Assembly: GCA_028277405.1 (NCBI GenBank)
Contig: JANQGH010000059.1
Coordinates: forward strand, 94,627-158,626
Direction of reading: 5' to 3'
Origin: Alphaproteobacteria bacterium
Lineage (GTDB): Bacteria; Pseudomonadota; Alphaproteobacteria; DSM-16000; Inquilinaceae
Length of the DNA stretch: 64,000 bases
Positions 1 through 8,265 of this stretch are shown one piece after another. Every line of letters starts with the position of its first letter. The stretch's first letter is position 1. Made by a program: the position numbers and the translations under genes. The notes beneath the pieces are model-generated. The model was not told the DNA's origin, did no database searches, and was given only the letters and a program-made list of their open reading frames with translations.

Positions 1-180
1 CACATCAACGTGAATGTCTTCAACCGCGACACCTTGCGCGATGCGATGGACCATCCGGAGAAGTACCCGCAACTGACGGTTCGGGTCTCCGGCTATGCGG
101 TGAACTTCGTCAAGCTCACCCGCGAGCAGCAGGAAGAGGTGTTGAGCCGCACCTTTCATGAAGGGTTGGGTAGCGCCTGA
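1..180 (+). CDS. pflB: Pyruvate formate-lyase, C-terminal end (partial)
   Basis: This is the last 59 codons of a gene that begins before the window. The protein cleaves pyruvate with CoA to acetyl-CoA and formate under anoxia, using a glycyl radical. The glycyl-radical motif RVSGYAV is visible, preceded by [12 protein letters not shown] and the [11 protein letters not shown] stretch typical of PflB C-termini. The radical-SAM activase follows 51 bases downstream on the same strand, which confirms the call. The stop is TGA. Confidence 0.93.
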   Translation, partial: HINVNVFNRDTLRDAMDHPEKYPQLTVRVSGYAVNFVKLTREQQEEVLSRTFHEGLGSA

Positions 181-188
181 CGCTTTAA

Positions 189-216
189 GGGTATCCGGGC
201 GAAGGCCTGGATACCC
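189..216 (+). other. Intercistronic stem-loop between pflB and pflA
   Basis: GGGTATCC (189-196) pairs perfectly with GGATACCC (209-216). The inner bases GGGC/GCCT extend the stem to about 12 pairs with one G-U around a GAAG loop. No U-tract follows, so it is not a classical intrinsic terminator. A hairpin here could protect the 3' end of the pflB message or lower expression of the activase, which is needed only in catalytic amounts. The structure is seen; the role is inferred. Confidence 0.6.
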
Positions 217-231
217 ACCCTTCCGAAACCG

Positions 232-1098
232 GTGCCCAATACCGTCGATGGAGCGGCCGTGGCCACGAAGACGCCGCATCTGACGCAACTGGCCAGCCAC
301 CGCTATGCGCTGCAGCACAACACGCTTGAGACCCCGTCCGTCGCCAATCTCGATCCGCGCCTGCGCGACTCGCACGCCGGCTACATTCATTCGATCGAAA
401 CGGCCGGCACGCTCGACGGCCCGGGCATCCGCTTTGTCGCGTTCCTGTCCGGCTGCCATTTCCGCTGCCAGTACTGCCACAACCCCGACACCTGGAAACT
501 GAAGCACGGGGTTCACGTCACCGTCGACGACATGATGGAAGAGATCGAGCGCTATGCCGACTTCCTGATCGACTATCGCGGCGGGGTTACCCTGTCGGGC
601 GGCGAGGTGATGGTGCAGGCGAAGTTCGCCGCCACGCTGGTGCGGCGGATCAAACAGCGCGGCATCCATGTGGCGATCGACACCAACGGCTATCTCGGCC
701 ATCAGGTCGGCGCGCAAATGATGCGCGACGTCGATCTCTGGCTGCTCGACATCAAGGCCTTCGACGACGATTTGCACAAGCGCGTGACCGGCCAGTCAAA
801 CGCCCCCGTGCTCGATTTCGCCCGCCGCCTGTCGGATGAGGGCGAGCGGACCTGGATCCGGTTCGTGCTCGTGCCAGGCCTGACGGACGATGCCGATGAT
901 ATCGAGCGGCTGGCCGACTTTGTCGCCGCGCTGAAGACCGTGGAACGGGTCGAGGTGCTGCGCTTTCACCAGATGGGCGCCTACAAGTGGCGCGAGTTGG
1001 GCCTGGACTACAAGCTCAGCGACACCGACGCGCCGAGCGACGACCTGATCAACCGCGTCTGGCACCAGTTTTCGGCCAGGGGCCTGAGGGTCTATTGA
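232..1098 (+). CDS. pflA: Pyruvate formate-lyase activating enzyme (radical SAM)
   Basis: Generates the glycyl radical on PflB using S-adenosylmethionine and a [4Fe-4S] cluster. The cluster motif CxxxCxxC is Cys75, Cys79 and Cys82, in the stretch SGCHFRCQYCHNPDTW. YIHSIETAGTLDGPGIR just before it and the GGE-type motif TLSGGEVMVQ are also typical. The annotated GTG start has no good Shine-Dalgarno, and the product is about 40 residues longer at the N-terminus than the enterobacterial enzyme. An in-frame GTG at 259, with GGAG five bases before it, is an alternative start. It probably forms a two-gene unit with pflB. Confidence 0.93.
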   Translation: MPNTVDGAAVATKTPHLTQLASHRYALQHNTLETPSVANLDPRLRDSHAGYIHSIETAGTLDGPGIRFVAFLSGCHFRCQYCHNPDTWKLKHGVHVTVDDMMEEIERYADFLIDYRGGVTLSGGEVMVQAKFAATLVRRIKQRGIHVAIDTNGYLGHQVGAQMMRDVDLWLLDIKAFDDDLHKRVTGQSNAPVLDFARRLSDEGERTWIRFVLVPGLTDDADDIERLADFVAALKTVERVEVLRFHQMGAYKWRELGLDYKLSDTDAPSDDLINRVWHQFSARGLRVY

Positions 1099-1129
1099 CC
1101 GGGCCTGCGCGGCCATTCGGCGGGCCGGT

Positions 1130-2080
1130 TCAACCCTGCAACTGCTCCCACAGGATCCGATCACGTTCCGCCGTCCAGATCCGGGGCGTGTCCATGCCCC
1201 TCGCCTCGTCATAGGCCCGCGAGACATTGAAGGGCAGGCAGTGTTCGTAGATGGCGAAGTCTTTGAACTTGTCGTCACATTCGGCGCGGACCGCGTCCCA
1301 GGCCTCCTTCAGGCTGCCGCCGCGGGCGGCCACGCGCTTGGCGGGCAGGTAGGTGCTGGTTAGGAAGTCGCGGGTGCTTTCGATCGCGGCGTTGACCATG
1401 TCGCGGCCGACCAACGCGTCGCCTCGACCCGGCGCGATGGCGTCGACGTCATAGGCCCTGACCGCGTCCAGGGTGGCGCCCCAATCCGAAAAATGGGCAT
1501 CGCCGCAATAGCAGGCGGAGCGGTATTCGACGATGTCGCCGGTGAACATGACGTTCTGGTCGGGCACCGAGATCACGATGTCGCCGGCGGTATGGGCGCG
1601 GCCCAGATGTTTCAGGTCGACCCGCCGCTTGCCCAGATAGACTGTCATGCCGTCGCTGAAGGTCGTGGTCGGCCAGGTCAGCCCCGGGATGCTCTCATGC
1701 CCTTCGAACAGCCGGGGGAAGCGCTGGAACTCGCTGTCCCAGTCCTCCTGGCCGCGTTCGGCCACCATCGCCCGGGCTTTGTCCGACATGATGATCTGGC
1801 CGGCCCCATAGGCCGACGCGCCGAGCACGCGCACGGCGTGATAGTGGGTCATCACGACATGGCTGATCGGCTTGTCCGTGACCTCGCGGACCTTCTCGAT
1901 CACCTTGGCGGCCAGCCGGGGGGTGGCCTGCGCCTCGATGATCATGACGCTGTCGTCGCCGATGATCACGCCGGAGTTCGGATCGCCCTCGGCCGTGAAG
2001 GCCCACAGCCCGTCGCCGACCTCCGCGAACGTAATCGCCTTTTCGGTCATATCGGCGGCGGATGCGAATGCCTTGGACAT
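1130..2080 (-). CDS. MBL-fold protein of the homogentisate cluster
   Basis: A 316-residue metallo-beta-lactamase-fold protein and the last gene of the leftward homogentisate operon. The first metal motif is degenerate: THYHAVR at residues 78-84 where the family usually has THxHxDH, so the Asp and second His ligands are replaced by Val and Arg. Later fold motifs (LGRAHTAGD, FTGDIVEY, PGRGDAL) are kept. No maleylacetoacetate isomerase gene is visible next to hmgA and fahA. The substrate is unknown; a hydrolytic role in aromatic catabolism is inferred only from position. Confidence 0.7.
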   Translation of the reverse strand: MSKAFASAADMTEKAITFAEVGDGLWAFTAEGDPNSGVIIGDDSVMIIEAQATPRLAAKVIEKVREVTDKPISHVVMTHYHAVRVLGASAYGAGQIIMSDKARAMVAERGQEDWDSEFQRFPRLFEGHESIPGLTWPTTTFSDGMTVYLGKRRVDLKHLGRAHTAGDIVISVPDQNVMFTGDIVEYRSACYCGDAHFSDWGATLDAVRAYDVDAIAPGRGDALVGRDMVNAAIESTRDFLTSTYLPAKRVAARGGSLKEAWDAVRAECDDKFKDFAIYEHCLPFNVSRAYDEARGMDTPRIWTAERDRILWEQLQG

Positions 2081-2162
2081 GGTTTTCTCCCCTGTTCCGG
2101 GCGTGGTCCCGGCACCTAATGGTGGATCGTGTGTTCAGAATTTCGTCGGGCTTCGATTTTGC

Positions 2163-3422
2163 TCAGCGCGCATAGGGATCGTCCAGCGCCGGCACGATGG
2201 TGCCGACACAAGGGCCGAACCCGATGGTGTAGCCGTCGCCATGCGCGGCGCCGGTCAGGCCCAGCGTATCGCCGTCTTCAAGGAACCGTCGCTGCTCGCC
2301 TGTCTCCAGCGTGATCGGCTCCTTGCCGCCCCAACTCAGCTCCAGCAGTGAACCGCGCTCCGGCTTGGTGGAGCCCGAGATCGTGCCGGAGCCCAGCAGA
2401 TCCCCGACCCTCATCGGGCAGCCGGAGGTCGTGTGGTGGGCCAGTTGCTGGGCGGCGGAGTAGTAGATCTCTCGATAGTTCGTCCGCGCGATCGTGGTCG
2501 CCGGCTTGCCCTCCGGCGCCAGGGTCACGGCGAGGTCGATGTCGTACAGCATCGGCCCGACATCGGCGAGGTGGGGCAGCAGCGCCTTCTCGCGCGTCGG
2601 CGCGTCGGCGCGAAACGGTTCCAGCGCGGCCTTGGTGACGATCCAGGGCGAGATGGTCGTGGCCGTGGCCTTGGCCTGAAAGGGGCCAAGCGGCTGATAC
2701 TCCCAGGCCTGGATGTCGCGGGCCGACCAGTCGTTCAGCAGGACATAGCCGAAGATCGCGTCGTCCGCCTCCTTAACCGAGATCGGCCCGTCCGACGCCG
2801 TGCCGACGATGGCTCCCATCTCAAGCTCCAGATCGAAGCGCGCACTGGGCTGAAAGCGCGGCTCTTCGGCGTCGCGCGGCTTCACCTGGCCGCAGGGGCG
2901 CCGAACGTCGGTGCCGGAGACGACAACGGAAGACGCTCGGCCGTTATAGCCGATCGGCAGGTGCAGCCAGTTGGGCGGCAGCGCGTTTTCCGGGCCGCGA
3001 AACATCGTACCGACATTGAGCGCGTGGTTCTTGCCGGCGTAGAAGTCGGTATATTCCGCCACCCGGAACGGCAGGTGCAGGTCGGCATCCGCCTGGTCGA
3101 CCAGCAGCGGTTCCACTTCGGCTCGTTCAGCGGCGCCTTCAGAAAGCAGAGTGATCAAGCGGGCCCGCAAGGCCGCCCAGGCCTCGGGCCCCAGCGCCAT
3201 GAACCCGTTCCAAGCGGGGGCGTCAAAGACGGCTTTGTCGCCCATGCGCACCAGGCCCGCCGCTTCGGCGGCCGCCATGTCCAGGATCTTATCGCCGATC
3301 GCCACGCCACAGCGCGGTTCCAACATCGCCGTGGAAAACACGCCATAGGGCAGATTGTTGACGGGAAAGGGCGTGTCGGCGTCGTTCGCACGCGCCACCC
3401 ATGAGCGGATGAGCTGGGTCAT
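2163..3422 (-). CDS. fahA: Fumarylacetoacetase
   Basis: Last step of tyrosine/homogentisate breakdown: hydrolyses fumarylacetoacetate to fumarate and acetoacetate. At 419 residues it has the usual length of the class. Family motifs include YTDFYAGKNHALNVG, the acidic metal-site stretch RFDLELEMGAIVG, LLNDWSARDIQAWEYQPLGPF and SGTISGSTKPERGSLLE. It lies downstream of hmgA in the same orientation with about 100 bases between, and upstream of the MBL-fold gene. Confidence 0.95.
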   Translation of the reverse strand: MTQLIRSWVARANDADTPFPVNNLPYGVFSTAMLEPRCGVAIGDKILDMAAAEAAGLVRMGDKAVFDAPAWNGFMALGPEAWAALRARLITLLSEGAAERAEVEPLLVDQADADLHLPFRVAEYTDFYAGKNHALNVGTMFRGPENALPPNWLHLPIGYNGRASSVVVSGTDVRRPCGQVKPRDAEEPRFQPSARFDLELEMGAIVGTASDGPISVKEADDAIFGYVLLNDWSARDIQAWEYQPLGPFQAKATATTISPWIVTKAALEPFRADAPTREKALLPHLADVGPMLYDIDLAVTLAPEGKPATTIARTNYREIYYSAAQQLAHHTTSGCPMRVGDLLGSGTISGSTKPERGSLLELSWGGKEPITLETGEQRRFLEDGDTLGLTGAAHGDGYTIGFGPCVGTIVPALDDPYAR

Positions 3423-3517
3423 CGCGGGTCTTTACCTGTCTGGGTTCGGTTCAAAATCGTCGCTGCTAGCCGGACGGCGCATCATGGCATCAAAGTCTCG
3501 GGCTGTCGTGCGCAGTT

Positions 3518-3541
3518 GCCGGGGCTTACTTCAGCCCCGGC
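3518..3541 (-). other. Perfect 9-bp hairpin over the hmgA stop codon
   Basis: GCCGGGGCT (3518-3526) and AGCCCCGGC (3533-3541) are exact inverted repeats around a 6-base loop that contains part of the TAA stop codon of hmgA. No T-run follows in the direction of transcription, so complete termination is unlikely. It may act as an attenuator or mRNA-stabilising element between hmgA and fahA. Confidence 0.45.
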
Positions 3542-4887
3542 GTGCCGTCGAACTTCTTCTCCAGATCGGACCAGCAGTCGATGTAGTCGTCCTGCAAGGG
3601 CGCCTCCTCCGCCGCAAAGCGCGTCAGATGCTGCGGAAAGCGGGTTTCGAACATGAAGGCCATGGTGTTGTCCAGCTTGTCCGGCCGCAGGTCGGAGGTC
3701 GAGGCTTTTTCGAACGCCTCCCGGTCCGGCCCGTGGGGCAGCATCATATTGTGCAGGCTCATGCCGCCCGGCACGAAGCCGTGAGGCTTGGCATCGTACT
3801 GGCCATAGATGTTGCCCATCAGTTCCGACATGATGTTCTTGTGATACCAGGGCGGGCGGAAAGTGACTTCGGCCACCATCCAGCGCTCGCGAAACAGCAC
3901 GAAATCAATGTTCGCCGTGCCCGGCTGGCCCGAGGGTGCCGTCAGCACGGTAAAGATCGACGGGTCGGGGTGGTCGAACAGGATCGCGCCCACCGGGCAG
4001 TAGGTGGTCAGGTCGTACTTCACCGGCGCGTAGTTGCCGTGCCAGGCCACGATGTCGAGCGGACTTTGGCCGATCTCGGTGCGATGGAACTGGCCGCACC
4101 ATTTGACGGTGATCGTCGATTGCGTCTCGCGGTCTTCGAAGGCGGCGACCGGTGCCTTGAAGTCGCGCGGGTTGGCCATGGCGTTCGCGCCGATCGGCCC
4201 TCTGCCGGGCAGCTCGAATTTCTGGCCGTAATTCTCGCAGACGAAGCCGCGCGCTGGCCCCTCGAGCACCTCCACCCGATAGACCAAACCCCGCGGGATG
4301 ATGGCGATCTCCTGCGGCTTCAGGTCGACGATCCCCAACTCCGTAGCGAACCGCAATTGCCCCGCCTGCGGCACGATCAGCAGTTCTGAATCGGCGGAGT
4401 AGAAATAGTCGTCGCGCATGGACTCGGTGACGAGATAGATGTGCGCGGCCATGCCGACCTGCGTGTTCACATCGCCGGCCGTTGTCATGGTGCGCATGCC
4501 CGTCAGCCAGGTCAGGGGCTCCGAGACCATCGGCACAGGGTCCCAGCGATACTGGCCTAATGAAATGACATCCGGGTCGACACTGGGTGCTGAATGCCAA
4601 TAAGGCAGGTCGATTTTCACGTACCGGCCGGAATGCTTCACCGAGGGGCGAATGCGATAACACCAGGTCCGCTCGTTCTGATGGCTCGGTGCGGTGAACG
4701 CCGTACCGGTGAGCTGTTCGGCATAGAGGCCGTAATTCACCCTCTGCGGGCTGTTCATGCCGCGCGGCAAGGCGTCCGGCAGCGCCTCGGTCTCATGATT
4801 GTTGCCAAACCCGGGCATGTACCCTTCGTTCGGCCCCGGCAAGGAAGGCGCCCTCACCAGCGGGCTCGACGGCAATTGCGTGTCCAT
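3526..4887 (-). CDS. hmgA: Homogentisate 1,2-dioxygenase
   Basis: Opens the homogentisate ring to maleylacetoacetate using O2 and a mononuclear Fe(II). The 453-residue length suits the family. Conserved blocks include [15 protein letters not shown] near the N-terminus and, in the C-terminal cupin region, [16 protein letters not shown] and [21 protein letters not shown], which carry the His/Glu iron ligands. The ATG is preceded by AGGAGG nine bases upstream. It is the first gene of the leftward operon and diverges from a MarR regulator, with an operator-like palindrome in between. Confidence 0.96.
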   Translation of the reverse strand: MDTQLPSSPLVRAPSLPGPNEGYMPGFGNNHETEALPDALPRGMNSPQRVNYGLYAEQLTGTAFTAPSHQNERTWCYRIRPSVKHSGRYVKIDLPYWHSAPSVDPDVISLGQYRWDPVPMVSEPLTWLTGMRTMTTAGDVNTQVGMAAHIYLVTESMRDDYFYSADSELLIVPQAGQLRFATELGIVDLKPQEIAIIPRGLVYRVEVLEGPARGFVCENYGQKFELPGRGPIGANAMANPRDFKAPVAAFEDRETQSTITVKWCGQFHRTEIGQSPLDIVAWHGNYAPVKYDLTTYCPVGAILFDHPDPSIFTVLTAPSGQPGTANIDFVLFRERWMVAEVTFRPPWYHKNIMSELMGNIYGQYDAKPHGFVPGGMSLHNMMLPHGPDREAFEKASTSDLRPDKLDNTMAFMFETRFPQHLTRFAAEEAPLQDDYIDCWSDLEKKFDGTPGLK

Positions 4888-4920
4888 CTGCGTATCCTCC
4901 TGGCTTGTCTCTAGGACATA

Positions 4921-4940
4921 TTAGTTGCTTTTGTAACTAA
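4921..4940. promoter_or_regulatory. Probable MarR-family operator between hmgA and its regulator
   Basis: TTAGTTGC (4921-4928) and GTAACTAA (4933-4940) form a near-perfect inverted repeat around TTTT, with one mismatch per arm. AT-rich, 20-bp palindromes of this kind are typical MarR sites. On the minus strand a TAATAT -10-like element (4918-4923) overlaps the left edge, so binding here should block hmgA transcription. The regulator starts 20 bases away on the other side, which suggests autoregulation too. Confidence 0.7.
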
Positions 4941-4959
4941 CAAGGCACAATGTCACCCG

Positions 4960-5394
4960 ATGAGCAAAAAGGACGCGTTCGATCTGAAGGATTTCCTGCC
5001 CTATCTGCTGAACCAGGCGGCCGAGGTGACGAGCCGCGAGTTCCAGACCTATTATCGGCGTCGCTATGGCATGCTGCGCACGGAGTGGCGGGTGGTGTTC
5101 CACCTCGGTCGGTATGGCGACATGACAGCGACGGAGATCTGCGACCGTTCCATGACCCACAAGACGAAGGTCAGCCGGGCCGTGAAGGCGTTGGAAAAGA
5201 AGCGCTTCATCAAGCGCACCGTCGTGGAAGAAGATAAGCGCAACGAAACGCTCTCCCTCACCCCGAGCGGCAGGGCCGCGTTCAGGGATCTGTTTTCGGC
5301 CGCGCGAACCTACGACGAAACCGTCACCCGACAGTTCTCCGCCGACGAAAACGACGTTCTGAGGGCGTGCCTGGCCAAAATCGCGGGCACTTGA
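4960..5394 (+). CDS. MarR-family transcriptional regulator of homogentisate genes
   Basis: A 144-residue winged-helix regulator. The helix-turn-helix and wing are recognisable around TATEICDRSMTHKTKVSRAV and the RTVVEEDKRNETLSLT beta-hairpin containing the conserved D-R. Divergent placement from hmgA with a palindrome in the gap suggests repression of the hmgA-fahA-MBL operon, relieved by a pathway intermediate such as homogentisate. The ligand is inference. The ATG at 4960 was chosen because the overlapping ATG at 4950 is in another frame. Confidence 0.85.
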   Translation: MSKKDAFDLKDFLPYLLNQAAEVTSREFQTYYRRRYGMLRTEWRVVFHLGRYGDMTATEICDRSMTHKTKVSRAVKALEKKRFIKRTVVEEDKRNETLSLTPSGRAAFRDLFSAARTYDETVTRQFSADENDVLRACLAKIAGT

Positions 5395-5489
5395 AGTTTG
5401 GTGCCTGCCGGAACGTGACCTTGGACCGCATCGTGTTCGCCCGGCCACGGTGACTAGGATCGAACAGCTATGTATCAGCCGCACCGCCC

Positions 5490-7025
5490 ATGTCATCGGC
5501 CGTGATCAGCGACGCCGATCAAAGCGCCGTTGTCGCTTTTCTTGAGGCGGGCACGGCCTTTGGCGGCCGGCCGGTCGAGCGTGTCGACACCCATATCTCG
5601 CACGTGTTTCTGGCCGGCGATCGGGCCTACAAGATGAAGCGCGCGGTCAAGCTGGACTTTCTGGACTATTCCACCCTGGCCCTCAGGCATCACTTTTGCC
5701 AATGCGAAATCGAGGCCAACCGGGTGATGGCGCCGGACCTCTATCTGGGGCTGGTCCCCGTCGTGCGGGTCGATGGGGGGTTCCGTCTGGGCGGACCGGG
5801 GCAAGCGGTCGAATGGCTGGTCGAAATGGCCCGGTTCGATCGCCGCACCCAGTTTGACCGGCTGGCGCGCCGAGGCGAGCTGTCTGTTGCCCTGGTGGAA
5901 GATCTGGCGGATCGTGTCGCCCATGCGCATGGGCGCTGCGAACGGCGACCCGACCGGTCTCCGGTGCGACAGTTTCGGTTCTTTCGCACCTATATCGGCA
6001 GGATTTTGCTGCGCCTGCGGGACGACGGTCGAGATATCAGCGACGCGCGGCGCTGGGTCGTGCGCGTCAAACAGGCCATCAGGCAGCACGAGGAGACCTT
6101 GGAGGCGCGCCGGCGCGCCGGCTTTGTCAGGCGCATCCATGGCGACATGCATCTGGCCAACATCTGTTTGGTCGACGGCCGGCCGACGCCCTTTGACGCG
6201 ATCGAGTTCAGCGACGACATCGCGTCCGGCGATGTGCTGTACGACCTCGCCTTTCCGATCATGGACCTGCTGCATCACGGCAGGCGCGACCTGGCAAACC
6301 GGCTGATCAACCGCTATCTGGCCCTCACCGGGGACTATGGCGGCCTGCGCCTGTTGCCGCTGTTCCTGTGTTTCAGGGCGGCGATCCGCGCGATGGCGGC
6401 TGCTCTCGGCCCCCCGAGCGAGGGCCGGGTCCGCCAGGTCGAACGCCTTGAACGATTGGCGGTCTCATTCTTGGACCGGCAGCCACGCCCGCGCCTGATC
6501 GCGCTTGGCGGGTTTTCGGGTTCCGGCAAGTCGACCTTGGCGGCGGCGCTGGCGCCGGAGATCGGCGAAGGCTGGGGCGCGGTTGTGCTGCGCAGTGACG
6601 TGATCCGAAAGCGCGACTATGGCGTCGCCTTGGACGCGCATCTCGGCACCGACGCGTACCGGCCGGCGGCGCGCGAACAGGTCTATGTGGCGATGCTGGA
6701 ATGTGCCGAACAGGCGCTGGCGGCGGGCCTGACGGTGATCCTCGACGCGACCTTCCTGGGCAACGACGACCGCGCGGCGGCGGAGGCGCTGGCCGATCGC
6801 ACGCAGGGCGCCGACTTCGTTGGCCTTTGGCTCGATGCACCGCTTGCCACCTTGCGGGACCGGTTGATCCGGCGCGGCCAAGATGCGTCCGACGCCACCG
6901 TCGACGTGCTGGAACGTCAGGCGGAGCGTGATCTTGCCAACCTTTCTTGGACGAAGGCCGACGTTTCCGGATCGGTCGATCAGAGCCTAAGCAACATCCG
7001 CGTCGCGTTGGCCATGACCGACTAA
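5490..7025 (+). CDS. Fusion of phosphotransferase-like domain and P-loop kinase
   Basis: A 511-residue two-domain protein. The N-terminal half resembles the aminoglycoside-phosphotransferase fold: a Brenner-like motif HGDMHLAN at 217-224 and a DAIEFSDD metal-binding motif at about 236-243. The C-terminal part is a small-molecule P-loop kinase with GFSGSGKST at 341-349 and an RSDVIRK segment. This architecture is widespread in proteobacteria (COG2187 joined to COG0645) and its substrate is unsettled. It should not be read as antibiotic resistance. It is a single-gene unit facing the hibernation-factor gene. Confidence 0.75.
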   Translation: MSSAVISDADQSAVVAFLEAGTAFGGRPVERVDTHISHVFLAGDRAYKMKRAVKLDFLDYSTLALRHHFCQCEIEANRVMAPDLYLGLVPVVRVDGGFRLGGPGQAVEWLVEMARFDRRTQFDRLARRGELSVALVEDLADRVAHAHGRCERRPDRSPVRQFRFFRTYIGRILLRLRDDGRDISDARRWVVRVKQAIRQHEETLEARRRAGFVRRIHGDMHLANICLVDGRPTPFDAIEFSDDIASGDVLYDLAFPIMDLLHHGRRDLANRLINRYLALTGDYGGLRLLPLFLCFRAAIRAMAAALGPPSEGRVRQVERLERLAVSFLDRQPRPRLIALGGFSGSGKSTLAAALAPEIGEGWGAVVLRSDVIRKRDYGVALDAHLGTDAYRPAAREQVYVAMLECAEQALAAGLTVILDATFLGNDDRAAAEALADRTQGADFVGLWLDAPLATLRDRLIRRGQDASDATVDVLERQAERDLANLSWTKADVSGSVDQSLSNIRVALAMTD

Positions 7026-7037
7026 GCGGATGACGGT

Positions 7038-7080
7038 GCCACTGTTTCTGTGGCGACGGCCCTGGTCTGGTTTGGCCGTC
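7038..7080 (+). terminator. Two adjacent stem-loops between convergent genes
   Basis: GCCAC/GTGGC (7038-7042 with 7050-7054, 7-base loop) is followed directly by GACGGCC/GGCCGTC (7055-7061 with 7074-7080, 12-base loop). They sit just past the kinase-fusion stop and before the convergent hibernation-factor gene, where a bidirectional terminator would be expected. Neither has a long T-run, so termination is a tentative reading. Confidence 0.4.
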
Positions 7081-7103
7081 TCAGCCGTTGCCGGAGACCA
7101 GCT

Positions 7104-7472
7104 TCACACGACGTCTTCCGTCGGCGGCGCCTCATGGGTTTTCACCTTGCCGGCGCGGCGTTCGGAGTGATCCTCCAGCCGGCGGCGCGCGGTCTTGAAT
7201 GCGTCGCGCACGGCGACATAGACATCCTCATGCGCATGGTTCTTGCCCGGATCGCGATTGACGACGACCATGGTGCCGGGCACGCCGATATCGATGCTGA
7301 CGTGATAGAGGAAGCCCTTGTGGTGATGCCGGTGGGTCGCTTCGACGACGACGCGGCAACTCGTGATGCGATCGAAAACCTGTTCCAGCTTCTCGACATT
7401 TTCGCGCACGCGGGCCTCCACCGCGTCGGATCGGTCCATATTGCGAAAGTTGATTTCCAGGGGCGATTGCAT
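7104..7472 (-). CDS. Ribosome hibernation factor, HPF/RaiA family
   Basis: A 122-residue protein of the short hibernation-factor type. It starts MQSPLEINFRNMDRS and has the family's beta-alpha-beta-beta-beta-alpha pattern, including the HHHKGFLYHVSIDI strand and the VYVAVRDAFKTARRRLED helix. Such proteins bind the 30S decoding region and silence or dimerise ribosomes in stress. A longer reading frame would add 29 poor N-terminal residues, so the ATG at 7472 with GGAG upstream was preferred. It is divergent from a universal stress protein, with FNR-like boxes between them. Confidence 0.8.
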   Translation of the reverse strand: MQSPLEINFRNMDRSDAVEARVRENVEKLEQVFDRITSCRVVVEATHRHHHKGFLYHVSIDIGVPGTMVVVNRDPGKNHAHEDVYVAVRDAFKTARRRLEDHSERRAGKVKTHEAPPTEDVV

Positions 7473-7558
7473 CGGCGCCAAGGTGGTTCTCCAGAAGCAA
7501 GGTTGGGGGTCCATACGGTTCGTAGGGTCCACGTGACCATGCAGACATGGACCCTGCA

Positions 7559-7572
7559 TTGAGCCCGATCAA
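7559..7572. promoter_or_regulatory. FNR/FixK-like box
   Basis: TTGAG-CCCG-ATCAA matches 9 of the 10 conserved bases of the FNR/Anr/FixK consensus TTGAT-N4-ATCAA. It lies 87 bases before the hibernation-factor start and 184 before the uspA-type start, in the divergent region between them. Control by a CRP/FNR-family regulator under low oxygen is inferred. Confidence 0.55.
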
Positions 7573-7630
7573 TGCGATCCCGCGTCGTCCTTTGCAGCCG
7601 GCCCGGCCTGCATCGCCGGGGCGCGGGCGA

Positions 7631-7644
7631 TTGACCGTCGTCAA
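7631..7644. promoter_or_regulatory. Second FNR/CRP-type palindrome upstream of usp gene
   Basis: TTGAC-CGTC-GTCAA has perfect 5-bp arms and matches 8 of 10 FNR consensus bases. It lies 111 bases upstream of the universal stress protein start codon. With the box at 7559 it gives each divergent gene one candidate site. Confidence 0.4.
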
Positions 7645-7755
7645 GGCCGGGCCGCGACCCGGGGCCTAGCCTCGGGCTGCTGCCCCGCGCGTGCCCCCTT
7701 GCGCATGACGCGACGAGCGCAGCCAAGACCCTGAAAAGAAGGAAGGAATCGCAAC

Positions 7756-8211
7756 ATGGCGAACAGAATCCTGGTCCCGATCGATGGTTCGGATCATGGC
7801 TGGAAAGCGCTGGATCTGGCGGTGGAACTCGCACGCAACCGCGACGCCGAGATCGTTGTCTTTCACGCCATGCCGTACGAGCCTTTGCCCGACGGGCTGA
7901 AAGCGTTTGCCAAGGTCGAGGGCATCAGTGTGCAGGAGGAAGACGCCCTGTTCCATGCCGCACGCCAGATCGGTGATGCGCTGACCCGCACGGGCGAAAA
8001 GCGCGTCCGGGATGCCGGTTACGAGGCGGTGTCGAGCCGCAGCGCGGAGGGTCGGCCGTCACGCGCCATCCTTGACGCGGCGGACTCGCTCGACGCCTCG
8101 ATGATCGTCATGGGCAGCCGGGGGATCAGCGATGCGGCCGGGCTGCTGCTGGGCAGCGTTTCGCACAAGGTCTCGCATCTGGCGCCCTGCACCTGCATCT
8201 TGGTCAAATAG
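7756..8211 (+). CDS. Universal stress protein, UspA family
   Basis: A single-domain Usp of 151 residues starting MANRILVPIDGSDHGWKALD. The ATP-binding G-2x-G-9x-G-(S/T) pattern is seen as GSRGISDAAGLLLGSVSHKV near the C-terminus. The start is preceded by AAGGAA. Neighbouring genes (hibernation factor, cytochrome c) and the FNR-like boxes suggest a low-oxygen or energy-stress role. The exact function of Usp proteins is rarely defined. Confidence 0.88.
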   Translation: MANRILVPIDGSDHGWKALDLAVELARNRDAEIVVFHAMPYEPLPDGLKAFAKVEGISVQEEDALFHAARQIGDALTRTGEKRVRDAGYEAVSSRSAEGRPSRAILDAADSLDASMIVMGSRGISDAAGLLLGSVSHKVSHLAPCTCILVK

Positions 8212-8265
8212 GCCCGTAAAGCGTCGGTTCTGCGACCAACGGACCCTGTGTCTAAGAGGACAGGA

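Noticed and set aside
2433..3404. A 323-codon frame opposite fumarylacetoacetase
   Set aside because: No motifs, and composition typical of antisense frames in high-GC DNA. The minus-strand gene has clear fumarylacetoacetase blocks.
5490..7025. Aminoglycoside resistance gene
   Set aside because: The phosphotransferase-like half is fused to a small-molecule P-loop kinase, an architecture seen in many chromosomes without resistance. Nothing around it suggests a resistance element.
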